From positions 248,001-312,000 of the forward strand of contig NZ_JBEPTK010000004.1 in NCBI RefSeq assembly GCF_040549485.1: a DNA stretch of 64,000 bases, in the 5' to 3' direction. The stretch comes from Constrictibacter sp. MBR-5 (lineage in GTDB: Bacteria; Pseudomonadota; Alphaproteobacteria; JAJUGE01). Below are positions 47,009-55,806 of this stretch, one piece after another. Positions within the stretch are counted from its first letter, which is position 1. Each line of letters begins with the position of its first letter. The notes below the pieces were generated by a model. It did not search any database. It saw only the letters and a list, made by a program, of their open reading frames with translations, and was not told the origin of the DNA. The position numbers and the translations under genes are program-made.

Positions 47009-48049
47009 ATGCAGAGAAGATATCAGCCTACCACCGTCGCAGAATCCGACCTCAGAGCCAGGCTGCTGCGGGTCCGCTTTGATCTATTCCCCCACGACAG
47101 CAATGCCGGCCGTGATTATCTGCCAAACCTTCCGTTTGCCCATGAGGTGTTGGCCGTCCCGAATCAAACCGACATAGCGGACCGCGGCCCGACAAAGCGC
47201 TACCCGCCTGTCCAGAAGTGCATCTACTGCGGCAGTACGGAGTTTCAACGCGGCACCAGCCGCCCGCTTAGCGAAGAACACGTCGTGAGCGAAGGCCTCG
47301 GGGGGACACTTGTTCTGCCGGCAGCGAGCTGCGCGGCATGTGCCAGTCTAACCTGCAGGATTGAGGGGAGCGTGCTGCGAACACTTTTGTGGGCGCCGCG
47401 GCGGCGCCTACGCATACGCGGCAAACGACGCAAACGAGACGATTCCTTTCCGGTCGTGTCTTTTGTTGGAGAAAAAGAAATCCTGCTTCACCTTCCCCTG
47501 GAGCGCCACCCCACTCTCTTGGTTCTTATTGAATTGGGCATACCCGGACTCATCACGGGTCGCCCATTAGGTGACTCCGGAATAAGTGGCGTTTGGATTC
47601 ACCAAATGGCGGACATTGACCGCTTGGCAAGCGATGGACTCGCCAACTTTGCGAGCCCAGCAATCGACACCGTTAAATTCTGCCAGCTTCTTGCGAAGAT
47701 TGCCCACTCATTCGCCGTTGCTGAAATCGGCCTAGGCAATTTTCAACCACTGCTCGCCGATTTTGCCGTCCGTAGTTTCCCCCTGCGCGAGCAGTACACC
47801 GATTGCTACCACCTCGTTGGCGGCGACCCCAAGTCGTATGCCCCGTCTGAGGCGCTTCATACGCTGGGATGGGGTGTCTGGCAGAACGGATTGGAGGCCT
47901 ACCTAATTGTTTGCATCCGTCTTTTCGCCAGCCTCGGCGCCCCATCCTACGTTTTAGTGGCGGGAAAGCTCACATGCGAAGCGCATCATGAAGCAGTGCG
48001 CGCTCGTGCAGAAGCTCTCGCACGCAGGCCCGATAAAACTCCTGCCTGA
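47009..48049 (+). CDS. HNH-endonuclease-like protein, zinc-ribbon type
   Basis: A 346-aa protein. Near residues 70-115 it has CIYCGSTEF, LSEEHVVSEGLGG and LPAASCAACASLT, the HNH_5-like layout of Cys pairs around an EHxx...LGG core. The rest (about 120-346) is not recognised. ATG 47009 has GGAG 6 bp before it; the open frame begins earlier but overlaps the opposite-strand 45-aa gene. Base composition drops toward the 3' end. Function could be in DNA cleavage or defence, but catalytic activity is not established. Confidence 0.65.
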   Translation: MQRRYQPTTVAESDLRARLLRVRFDLFPHDSNAGRDYLPNLPFAHEVLAVPNQTDIADRGPTKRYPPVQKCIYCGSTEFQRGTSRPLSEEHVVSEGLGGTLVLPAASCAACASLTCRIEGSVLRTLLWAPRRRLRIRGKRRKRDDSFPVVSFVGEKEILLHLPLERHPTLLVLIELGIPGLITGRPLGDSGISGVWIHQMADIDRLASDGLANFASPAIDTVKFCQLLAKIAHSFAVAEIGLGNFQPLLADFAVRSFPLREQYTDCYHLVGGDPKSYAPSEALHTLGWGVWQNGLEAYLIVCIRLFASLGAPSYVLVAGKLTCEAHHEAVRARAEALARRPDKTPA

Positions 48050-48132
48050 ACCTCTTTGAACAGTTCCAGCCCTTTTAGGATCAAGGCTTACAGGTCGCCG
48101 CCCGACCGATCAAAAAGGGACCTTTCGAGCAG

Positions 48133-48267
48133 TCACCACATGCGGGCGGCGATGCTCTGCTCCTCCTCGCCCACGGCGTTCGCGCAGATCGCTGTCGTGG
48201 TGAGCTGGGCATGCCCCAGCCATTTCTGCACTATCGCTTTATCACCCGCCATGATGCTTGCGACTGC
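48133..48267 (-). pseudogene. Tyrosine recombinase (integrase) C-terminal fragment
   Basis: Forty-four residues of a phage-type integrase end remain: VQKWLGHAQLTTTAICANAV then EEEQSIAARMW and a stop. The catalytic His of the LGHAQL box is kept, but the nucleophilic Tyr of the usual TAIYANA is Cys. The catalytic domain upstream is gone. The fragment marks an old integration event on the minus strand of the island. Confidence 0.7.
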
Positions 48268-48367
48268 CCTCCTGTTTCGGCAACTATTCAGCGCTGAGAG
48301 GCAGTGATTCTCCTAAGAGCCGCTTCCCTCTCTCGCAAAGACCCTTCTGATATAGGGTGGAGCAGAT

Positions 48368-49051
48368 ATGGATCCTCAACCGATTGCTGTTCTGCGGGCA
48401 GCAATACGCCAAGTTCCAGCTGTAAAATACGCTCTTGGCATAGCTGGCATTGCCGCCGCAGGAGCAATAATCACCCGCCTTCTCGGCTACGACAAAGCAA
48501 GTATTATTATAATCGGCGTCATCTTCATCGCCATGATACTATTGTATGCATTTTCTGGCTTGATTGCTTCCCGCAAAACATCAACAACTATGCCCGGCAT
48601 AATTCTCCTGTACGCAGTGATTTTTTTCTTCTGCACCTTTCTATTTTTTACAGTAACGGCATTTGCGTTCCAGTGGCCTTCGGCCTGGGCTCAATTTATC
48701 GGAGCTACTCCGCAGGACTTTCCGGGGCCCCATCAGGTTGAAGGTGACGGCCCTGTCTTTGAACCGCCTAGAATGGACGGTAGAATGATTGATGCGTGCA
48801 TTAGATCCCCTCAGTTTCCCGAGGCGGCCAGACTGCAGTGCATTCCCTCCGCACAAAAGCTTATAGCAGATGCGTTTTGCAAAATAGGACACTACAAGCA
48901 TGCAAATGATGATTTTACGTCAGCCGACACTGTCCGGTTTCAATCTTCTTGGAAGTTTGTACAGGAGACAGTGGGCGGCCGATGGATTAATCGTTGGACG
49001 GAGGATAACACTGGGGGATTTATTTTCACCCGCATCACCTGCATGAGATAA
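48368..49051 (+). CDS. AT-rich two-helix-hairpin membrane protein, unknown
   Basis: A 227-aa protein with strongly AT-biased codons. Two hydrophobic hairpins occupy residues about 20-70 (ALGIAGIAAAGAIITRLLG, IIIIGVIFIAMILLYAFSG) and 75-105 (IILLYAVIFFFCTFLFFTVT), followed by a soluble domain (about 115-227) with Trp and Cys (SSWKFVQETVGG, FTRITCMR). GTGGAGCAG lies before the ATG. The N-terminal helix pattern recalls membrane modules of predicted conflict effectors, but I cannot support a named family. Confidence 0.6.
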   Translation: MDPQPIAVLRAAIRQVPAVKYALGIAGIAAAGAIITRLLGYDKASIIIIGVIFIAMILLYAFSGLIASRKTSTTMPGIILLYAVIFFFCTFLFFTVTAFAFQWPSAWAQFIGATPQDFPGPHQVEGDGPVFEPPRMDGRMIDACIRSPQFPEAARLQCIPSAQKLIADAFCKIGHYKHANDDFTSADTVRFQSSWKFVQETVGGRWINRWTEDNTGGFIFTRITCMR

Positions 49052-49346
49052 ATTGCTTGTTTAACGCTCTTGCGATCTACATACTGCACATGATCGCTCG
49101 TTCGCGGCGGCATTTTAATGATAATTGTCCTTTTTTATCGGTTCGCCCAACTATCCTGCGCCCTTCGCTCCGAAGGATCGCGACCCACGCTTGGCCGTTA
49201 TTTCCACTCGCCTCTATCTTTGATGAGCCGCAAATTTACCGTTGCGAAGTCAGCATTAACCGGGCCGAAATCCAAATTGAGACTCTTCCTATACCCTTCT
49301 CTTCCGCGCGGCGCCCCGAACACTTCCGCCGTCATGCTACCCCGCA
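49052..49346. other. 295-bp AT-rich gap without recognised gene
   Basis: This intergenic stretch marks the right edge of the AT-rich island. Short frames across it start with unrelated residues and run into the PaiB-like gene antisense; I see no credible gene or RNA in it. Confidence 0.5.
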
Positions 49347-49970
49347 TCACCCCGGCACCAGCTTCGCCGCCTCCCGGTCGGACGGGCGGTCGCTGGTGGC
49401 GAGGCCGGCGGCGACGCCGGCGCGGTCTTCGGGGGTGCGGTTCTGGCTCATCTTGCGCTTGCCCTCCAGGCGCGCGATGGGCAGGCGCAGGCCGATGATG
49501 GCGCGGAGCTGCGCCCTGACATACGGCTCCGGCGCGTCGGAAACCGCCCACGGTTCGGCGCGCTCGGCCTCGTGCAAACGGGTCAGCCGGGTGACGACCT
49601 CCAGCAGCCGGTCGGCGTCGTCGAAGAACTCTACCGGGCCGAAGGCCTGGACGGTCTCGTAGTTCCAGGTCGGCACGACCTTGCCGTGCTCGCGCTTGCC
49701 CGCATACCAGGAGGGCGTGACGTAGGCGTCGGGACCCATGAAGATGGCCAGCGCCTCGCCGACCGGATCGGCCCTCCAGTGCGGGTTGGCGCGCGCGAGA
49801 TGGCCGTAGAGGGTGCCGTACGGCCCCTCCTCCGGCTCGAGGAACAGCGGCAGGGGTGTGGCCATCGGACCGTCGGCGGTGGCGGTCACCAGGTTGGCAA
49901 GACGCGCCGCGCGGATCGTCTCGTGGAGCGCGGGAAGATCGTCCAGGCGGAAGGCGGCGGGGGTATACAT
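49347..49970 (-). CDS. FMN-binding PaiB-like regulator/oxidase-fold protein
   Basis: A 207-aa protein that opens with MYTPAAFRLDDLPAL and contains ATPLPLFLEPEEGPYGTLYGHLARANPHW near residue 37 and VTPSWYAGKREHGKVVPTWNYE near 95. These are hallmark blocks of the PaiB / FMN-binding negative transcriptional regulator family, which has a split-barrel flavin fold. AGGAGAA lies before ATG 49970. Whether it represses genes or works as a flavin enzyme is not clear. Confidence 0.88.
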   Translation of the reverse strand: MYTPAAFRLDDLPALHETIRAARLANLVTATADGPMATPLPLFLEPEEGPYGTLYGHLARANPHWRADPVGEALAIFMGPDAYVTPSWYAGKREHGKVVPTWNYETVQAFGPVEFFDDADRLLEVVTRLTRLHEAERAEPWAVSDAPEPYVRAQLRAIIGLRLPIARLEGKRKMSQNRTPEDRAGVAAGLATSDRPSDREAAKLVPG

Positions 49971-50086
49971 CGGCGGTTCTCCTTGGCCTCCGGAGAATGC
50001 CTGCAAAGCGGCCCGCTGTGGATAGCCGCTTCCGCGCGACGGCCGGGTGCCAATTCGCGCCGAGCCAATCCGCGCCGGGCGAAGCC

Positions 50087-50353
50087 TCAGTAGCCGAGGG
50101 CCTCCGGCGGCGGGCCGTAATTGCCGGTCAAGCGGCCGCGCTCGTCGCGCTGCGGCGTGCGGTAGCAATCCTCCCGGCCCAGCGTCTTGTAGCAGTAGAG
50201 CGGCGGCGGTGCCGGGCGCATGTCGGCGGCCATCCAGGGGTTGGACAGGGTCGCGGCCTCGCCGGGGTGCAGCCTGTCCTGGAGCGGCGTGCAGCCCGCC
50301 GCGACACCCAGGAGTGCAGCAAACGTCAGGGTCGTCCGCATCGCTTCGTTCAT
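50087..50353 (-). CDS. Small lipoprotein, unknown function
   Basis: An 88-aa protein with lipobox LLGVAAGC near residue 21 preceded by a short Arg/Thr start, so it is likely anchored in the outer or inner membrane by its Cys. The mature part is Pro-rich and has a CYKTLGREDCYRTPQ motif. ATG 50353 or 50341 can start it. I recognise no domain. Confidence 0.65.
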   Translation of the reverse strand: MNEAMRTTLTFAALLGVAAGCTPLQDRLHPGEAATLSNPWMAADMRPAPPPLYCYKTLGREDCYRTPQRDERGRLTGNYGPPPEALGY

Positions 50354-50428
50354 CCTCGCCGCAGGGAAGCCACGGGCGAGGATGAACGGATAAAGCGAAT
50401 CAGCGGTTAACGTGTCGGCGTTACCGCC

Positions 50429-51430
50429 TCAGGCGTTAACGTCGACGACGATGCGGCCGCGCACGCCGCCCTTCAGGATGTTGGCACCCTCCTCGATGAC
50501 CTGGGCCAGCGGCACGACCTTCGTCGCCGCGTCGAGCTTGTCCATCGGCAGGTCCGTGACCAGTCGCGACCAGATCTCCTTGCGCAGCGGCATCGGGCAC
50601 ATGACGGAGTCGATGCCGAGCAGATTGACGCCGCGCAGGATGAAGGGCAGCACGGTCGTCGGCAGGTCGTTGCCCTGGGCGAGGCCGCAGCTTGCCACGC
50701 TGCAACCGTACTTCGTCGCCGCGAGGACGTTGGCCAGGGTATGGCTGCCGACGGAGTCGACGGCACCGGCCCAGCGCTCCGACGCGAGCGGCCGCTTCGA
50801 CGGCTCGGAGAGTTCCTTGCGGTCGATGATCGTCGTGGCGCCGAGCGACTTCAGATAGTCGTGCTCGGCCTCCTTGCCCGTCGAGCCGGCGACCTTGTAG
50901 CCGAGCTTCGCCAGGACCGCGACGGCCACGCTGCCGACGCCGCCGGTGGCGCCGGTGACCAGCACCTCCGCATCGCCGGCGGGCGTCAGGCCGTGCTTCT
51001 CCAGTGCGAGGATCGACTGCATCGCCGTGAAGCCGGCGGTGCCGACCGCCATCGCATGCTTCGCCGAGAGCCCCTGCGGCAGCTTCACCAGCCACTTGCC
51101 CGGCAGCCGCGCCCGCTGGGCATAGCCGCCCCAGTGGATCTCACCGAGCCGGTAGCCGGTGCACAGCACCTCGTCGCCCGGCTTGAAGTCGGGTGAGTCG
51201 GAGGCCTCGACCGTGCCGGCGAGGTCGATGCCGGGCACGTGCGGATACTCGCGCACCAGACGACCGATGCCGGCCAGGACCATGCCGTCCTTGTAGTTCA
51301 GCGTCGAGTACGCGACCCGGATGGTCACGTCCCCGGCGGGCAGGCGGGCGTCGTCGAGGTCCTGGACCGAGGCCTTCACCTTGCCCTCGACCTCCTCGAG
51401 CAGCACCGCCCTGAACTTGTCCTGCGCCAT
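50429..51430 (-). CDS. acuI: Acrylyl-CoA reductase-like MDR oxidoreductase (AcuI/YhdH family)
   Basis: A 333-aa zinc-free medium-chain dehydrogenase/reductase. The quinone-oxidoreductase core is visible: STLNYKDGMVLAGIG near residue 36, LVTGATGGVGSVAVAVLAKLG near 150 for NADPH and GATTIIDRKELSEP near 190. Members reduce acryloyl-CoA to propionyl-CoA with NADPH. That would feed the PCC encoded at 22.7-27.5 kb. ATG 51430 is chosen because homology starts with MAQDKFRAVLLEE. It is divergent from the binding-protein gene. Confidence 0.82.
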   Translation of the reverse strand: MAQDKFRAVLLEEVEGKVKASVQDLDDARLPAGDVTIRVAYSTLNYKDGMVLAGIGRLVREYPHVPGIDLAGTVEASDSPDFKPGDEVLCTGYRLGEIHWGGYAQRARLPGKWLVKLPQGLSAKHAMAVGTAGFTAMQSILALEKHGLTPAGDAEVLVTGATGGVGSVAVAVLAKLGYKVAGSTGKEAEHDYLKSLGATTIIDRKELSEPSKRPLASERWAGAVDSVGSHTLANVLAATKYGCSVASCGLAQGNDLPTTVLPFILRGVNLLGIDSVMCPMPLRKEIWSRLVTDLPMDKLDAATKVVPLAQVIEEGANILKGGVRGRIVVDVNA

Positions 51431-51566
51431 GCCGTGTCCTTTCACGCTGAATTCCGTTGGCCGGACCATACCAAATGCACCGCGTGGCCGTAACCACAGC
51501 GCGCTTGCGCACCCGGCGCGGGAAAGCGAACATCGCCGGATAAACATAAGGACGGGAGGAGACAGT

Positions 51567-52814
51567 ATGCGGAAGACTCTGGGGCGGAAGACTCTGGGTG
51601 GCGCGATGAGCGCCGCGATGCTGGCGGCCGGCTATCTCGCGACGAGCGGGCTGACGGCGGTGCCGGCGGCGGCGCAGGTCTCGGGCGACGTGGTCAAGAT
51701 CGGCGTGCTGACCGACATGTCGGGGCCCTATGTCGACATCAACGGGCCGGGCAGCGTCGAGGCGGTGAAGATGGCCGTCGAGGATTTCGGCGGGACCGTG
51801 CTCGGCAAGCCGATCGAGATCGTCTCGGCCGACCACCAGAACAAGGCGGATGTCGGCGCCAACGTCGCCCGCTCCTGGTACGACCAGGACGGCGTCGACG
51901 TCGTGACCAACATGGCGAACTCCGCGGTAGCGCTCGCGGTGCAGCGCCTGGCGACCGACAAGAAGCGGCTGTCGATCAACACGGCGGCGGCGACGTCGGA
52001 CATGACCGGCAAGGCCTGCTCGCCCAACGGCTTCTCCTGGACCTACAACACCCAGGCGCTGGCGAGCGGCACCGGCAATGCGCTCGTCGAACAGGGCGGC
52101 AAGAGCTGGTTCTTCCTGACGTCCGACTATGCCTTCGGCCACGCCCTGGAGCGCGACACCAGCGCGGCGGTGAAGGCGGCGGGCGGTACGGTGGTCGGCG
52201 CGGTGCGCCATCCGCTGAACAATGCCGATTTCTCCTCCTTCCTGCTGCAGGCGCAGGGGTCGGGCGCACAGGTCATCGGCCTCGCCAACGCCGGCACCGA
52301 CACGATCAACTCGATCAAGCAGGCGTCGGAGTTCGGCATCGTCCAGGCGGGCCAGAAGCTGGCGGGCCTGCTCGTCTTCCTGACGGACATCCACTCGCTC
52401 GGGCTGAAGACGGCCCAGGGGCTGGTGATCACCACCGCCTTCTACTGGGACATGAACGAGGAGACGCGCGCCTGGAACAAGCGCTTCCAGGAACGGCACG
52501 GCAAGCCGGCGACGATGCTGCAGGCGGGCGACTATACCTCGACCATGCACTATCTGGCCGCGGTGAAGGCGGCCGGAACGGACGAGGCCTCGGCCGTCGC
52601 GGCGAAGTTCAAGGAAATGCCCGTCAACGACTTCATGGGCAAGGGCTACAAGATCGCGGAGAACGGCCGCGTCATGCGCGACATGCACCTCGTCCAGGTG
52701 AAGTCGCCGGAGGAGTCGAAGGGGCCGTGGGACTATTACAAGGTCCTGGCAACGATCCCGGCCGAGAAGGCCTACGGCAAGGTTGCCGATTCCGGCTGCC
52801 CGCTGGTGAAGTAG
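51567..52814 (+). CDS. ABC transporter substrate-binding protein, LivJ/K type (copy 3)
   Basis: A 415-aa periplasmic binding protein, a close paralogue of the pair at 9079-11578, sharing VVKIGVLTDMSGPYVDINGP, AFGHALERDTS, ADFSSFLLQAQGSGA and VNDFMGKG blocks. It has a signal peptide ending PAAAQ. There are no ATPase or permease genes beside it, so it may use the LivHMGF-type transporter encoded at 7.5-13.5 kb. GGGAGGAG lies before ATG 51567. Confidence 0.92.
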   Translation: MRKTLGRKTLGGAMSAAMLAAGYLATSGLTAVPAAAQVSGDVVKIGVLTDMSGPYVDINGPGSVEAVKMAVEDFGGTVLGKPIEIVSADHQNKADVGANVARSWYDQDGVDVVTNMANSAVALAVQRLATDKKRLSINTAAATSDMTGKACSPNGFSWTYNTQALASGTGNALVEQGGKSWFFLTSDYAFGHALERDTSAAVKAAGGTVVGAVRHPLNNADFSSFLLQAQGSGAQVIGLANAGTDTINSIKQASEFGIVQAGQKLAGLLVFLTDIHSLGLKTAQGLVITTAFYWDMNEETRAWNKRFQERHGKPATMLQAGDYTSTMHYLAAVKAAGTDEASAVAAKFKEMPVNDFMGKGYKIAENGRVMRDMHLVQVKSPEESKGPWDYYKVLATIPAEKAYGKVADSGCPLVK

Positions 52815-52829
52815 ACCGGTAGAGTCGAA

Positions 52830-52858
52830 GGGAGTCGGCAGCCTCGCCGCCGGCTCCC
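52830..52858 (+). terminator. Hairpin after the third binding-protein gene
   Basis: GGGAGTCGGC and GCCGGCTCCC form a 10-bp stem (one U.G wobble) with a 9-nt loop, 15 bp after the stop. It is followed by a C/T-rich tract. Confidence 0.55.
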
Positions 52859-52897
52859 TCCCCTTCCTGCGAAGCCCCCTTTGGCCGACGGACCAGC

Positions 52898-53578
52898 ATG
52901 CAACTCGCCAAGCCCAGGATCGACGTCGGCCTGTTCACCAACCGCATCGAGGAGATGCTGGCCTTCTGGCAGCAGGAGGTCGGCCTGCCGTTCGACCACA
53001 TGCTGCCGCTCGGCGGCGGACGGCGTCAGCACCGGCACGAGCTGGCGGGCTCGGTGATGAAGATCAACCATGCCCGCTACGGGGTACCCGAGGGTCCGCG
53101 CAGCGGCTATCGCGAACTGACCATCGCGCGGCCCGGCCTGCCGGCACCGATCGATCTGACCGACCTCGACGGGAATGCGATACGGCTGGTTCCGCCGGGC
53201 ACCGACGGCGTGGAGCGGATCGGCATCCGGCTGGGCGTGCGCGATCCCGAAGCGCACCGGCGGTTCTACGGCGAGGTGCTGCAGCTGCCGGCGGCGGGAC
53301 CGGACGCGTTCCGCTGCGGCGACAGCCTGATCCGGTTCGCCCACGACCCGGACGCGCCGCAGGACGCGCTCTACGAGGCGACCGGCTTCCGCTACATCAC
53401 CATCCAGGTGCTGAAGACGGATGCCGAACATGCCGGCATCCTCGCCCGCGGCGGCACGGAAGGCCGTGCACCGGTGACGCTGGGCAGCACGGCGCGCATC
53501 TCCTTCGTGCGCGACCCCGACGGCAACTGGATCGAGATCTCCCAGCGCGCGTCGCTGACCGGGTCGCTCGACGCCTGA
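52898..53578 (+). CDS. VOC (glyoxalase/dioxygenase fold) protein, two modules
   Basis: A 226-aa protein with two beta-alpha-beta-beta-beta modules. The first opens with RIDVGLFTNRIEEMLAFW, the second with IRLGVRDPEAHRRFYGEVL and closes with FVRDPDGNWIEI. The last is the typical C-terminal VOC metal Glu motif. The substrate is not predictable. It is convergent with the CoA transferase gene (3-bp gap). Confidence 0.8.
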   Translation: MQLAKPRIDVGLFTNRIEEMLAFWQQEVGLPFDHMLPLGGGRRQHRHELAGSVMKINHARYGVPEGPRSGYRELTIARPGLPAPIDLTDLDGNAIRLVPPGTDGVERIGIRLGVRDPEAHRRFYGEVLQLPAAGPDAFRCGDSLIRFAHDPDAPQDALYEATGFRYITIQVLKTDAEHAGILARGGTEGRAPVTLGSTARISFVRDPDGNWIEISQRASLTGSLDA

Positions 53579-53581
53579 CCG

Positions 53582-55729
53582 CTATCCCAGCGCGCCGCCG
53601 CGCCGCCGCGCCTCGATCGCCGGATCGTCCATGCCGAGCACCTCGCGCAGCACGGCGTCCGTGTCCGCACCGAGACCGGGCGCGGGGCCGGAACGCCGTC
53701 CGAAGCCGGCACGCCACGGCAGGCCGGGCAGCACGCCGCCGTCCGGCTGATCCTCCCAGAAGCCGCGGGCGCGCAGGTGCGGGTCGGATACGAGGTCGGT
53801 CTGGGCGGCGACCGGGGCGGCCGGGATGCCGGCACGCAGCAGGGCGGACGCCGCCTCCTCCGCCCGCTGCGGCGCGAGCCAGCCGGCGAGCACGGCGTCG
53901 ATCTCCGCTGACGCCGCGATGCGCGCCGCGCGGTCGAGGCGCCGTTTCGGCCCGAGGCCCGGAACCATCGCACAGAGCGCATCCCACTGCGCGTCGTCGC
54001 TGACGGCGAGACCCAGCCAGGCGTCGTCGCCGGCACAGCGCCAGACGCCGTGCGGCGCGAAGCGCTCCGACGCGTTGCCGCGCGGCTGCGGCGGTGCGCC
54101 GGACTGCGCCTCGATCAGCGGACCCGCCATGGTCCAGAGCATCGCCTCGACCATCGAGAAATCGATGCGCGCGACCATGCCGTCGCGCCGCCGGCGCCAC
54201 AGGGCCGCGGCGACCGCGCCGGCCAGCATCAGCCCGCACATCGGGTCGAGCCAGGCCATGCCGACGCGCGGCGCCCGGTCGGGATGGCGGTTCAGGCCGG
54301 CGAAACCGGTATAGCCCTGGAGCAGCGTGCCGTAGGCGACGGCGCGCGCCTGCGGCCCGGTGCGGCCGAAGCCCGACGCGGAGACGTAGACGAGGTTCGG
54401 ATTGACGGCGCGGATCGCCTCGGCGCCGAGGCCGAGCCGGTCCATCACGCCGGTCGCGTAGTTCTCGATCAGCACGTCGGACTGCGCGGCGAGCGCGCGG
54501 GCGACCGCGACCGCCTCGGGCTTCTTCAGGTCGAGCACGATGCCGCGCTTCGCCTGCCCGAGCACGCCGTGCAGGCCGGAGCCGCGGCCGGGATCGCCGC
54601 GGCCCGGCGCCTCGACCTTCACGACCTCGGCGCCCATCGCGGCGAGGTGGCGCGTTGCGGTCGGGCCGGCGATCACCCAGCTGAAGTCGAGGACGCGGAC
54701 ACCGGCGAGCGGCAGGCGCGACGGTCCGGCGGCCGGCGCGGGAACGCCGTCTGCCAGCGACAGGCCGAAGGGCGGGCCCGGTACCCGGACCCGCCGGCCG
54801 GTGAGATCGGCGCCGCGCCAGTAGCGCCGGTGCGCGAGCTGCGGCGCGTCGAACTGCTCGGCCGGCTCGCAGAGCGGCAGGCTGGGCACGTGCGCCGCCT
54901 GGGCAGCGTCGGCGATCCATTGCTTCGGATGGCCGCGGCTCCAGGCCGACATCAGCGCGTGCAGGGCATCGAAGTTGGCGATGCGGTCGGGCTTGCGGGC
55001 GAAACGCGGATCGGCGCCCCAGGCGGGATCCCCCATCACCTTCAGCCAGGACGTCCACTGATGGTCCTCGCGCGGCGAGACGGCGACCCAGCCGTCGGCG
55101 GCGGGAAGCACGGTGACGGTGGCGCCGTTGCCGTCGGTCAGGCGGCGGCGCGACCAGCCCTCGCCGCTGCTGCCGGCACGGGCGAGTTCGGTCATGGCGA
55201 GCGTCGCCAGCGCCTCCTGGCCCGACACGTCGACGAACGCGCCGTCGCCCAGCAGGGCGGCGTTGAGGCCGGCGCAGGCGGCGGCGAGACCGGCGATGAA
55301 GGCCGACTGCTCGCCGACCGGCCGGATCGGCGCCTCCGCGAGGTCATCGACCTGTCCGGTCAGTAGGCGCGCGATGCCGCTGGCGCAGAAGAGCGTGAGG
55401 TCCGTTGCGGGATCGTCCGCCCTAGGGCCGGTCTGACCGTAAGGCGAGATCGCGACGATAGCCGCGCTGGGCGCGGCGGCGCGCAGCGCGTCGGGATCGT
55501 GCCCGGCGCGCCGCAGCGCGGCCGGCCCGCCTTCGCAGACGACGACGTCGGCCGCGGCGAGGGCGGCCGCCACCTCGGCTGCGCCGTCCAGGCGTGTCCT
55601 GCCGTGGTCCAGCCACGCGGTGAGCGGCCCATCCGGCGGAGCGGCGGCCGTCGTCGCTACCGTGGCGCCGAGGTCGGCGAGCATCCGCCCGCAGACGGCC
55701 GCCGCCGGGCCGCTGCCGACCTGCACCAC
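53582..55729 (-). CDS. Fused double CaiB/BaiF CoA transferase
   Basis: A 715-aa protein made of two class III CoA-transferase halves. The second half (about 330-715) has the full start LAGVRVLDFSWVIAGPTATR, GDPGRGSG, the QAKRGIVLDLKKPEA segment and the catalytic-Asp region GMAWLDPMCGL. The first half begins in the middle of the fold (VQVGSGPAAAVCGRMLADLG) and has GEQSAFIAGLAAAC where the Asp should be, so it is probably inactive and structural. GTG 55729 or 55726 is the likely start; the open frame goes on to 55846 with an Arg-rich, non-homologous lead. It would move CoA between carboxylic acids. Confidence 0.8.
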   Translation of the reverse strand: MVQVGSGPAAAVCGRMLADLGATVATTAAAPPDGPLTAWLDHGRTRLDGAAEVAAALAAADVVVCEGGPAALRRAGHDPDALRAAAPSAAIVAISPYGQTGPRADDPATDLTLFCASGIARLLTGQVDDLAEAPIRPVGEQSAFIAGLAAACAGLNAALLGDGAFVDVSGQEALATLAMTELARAGSSGEGWSRRRLTDGNGATVTVLPAADGWVAVSPREDHQWTSWLKVMGDPAWGADPRFARKPDRIANFDALHALMSAWSRGHPKQWIADAAQAAHVPSLPLCEPAEQFDAPQLAHRRYWRGADLTGRRVRVPGPPFGLSLADGVPAPAAGPSRLPLAGVRVLDFSWVIAGPTATRHLAAMGAEVVKVEAPGRGDPGRGSGLHGVLGQAKRGIVLDLKKPEAVAVARALAAQSDVLIENYATGVMDRLGLGAEAIRAVNPNLVYVSASGFGRTGPQARAVAYGTLLQGYTGFAGLNRHPDRAPRVGMAWLDPMCGLMLAGAVAAALWRRRRDGMVARIDFSMVEAMLWTMAGPLIEAQSGAPPQPRGNASERFAPHGVWRCAGDDAWLGLAVSDDAQWDALCAMVPGLGPKRRLDRAARIAASAEIDAVLAGWLAPQRAEEAASALLRAGIPAAPVAAQTDLVSDPHLRARGFWEDQPDGGVLPGLPWRAGFGRRSGPAPGLGADTDAVLREVLGMDDPAIEARRRGGALG

Positions 55730-55806
55730 CCCGGGATCCGGTCGCCGGACGCTGCGCCCGCATCGGTGCCCGTGTCCGCGCAACCTGTCGGCGCGCCGCC
55801 CCGATG

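Noticed and set aside
49057-49662. 201-codon plus-strand frame
   Set aside because: Runs antisense into the PaiB-like gene and shows no domain.
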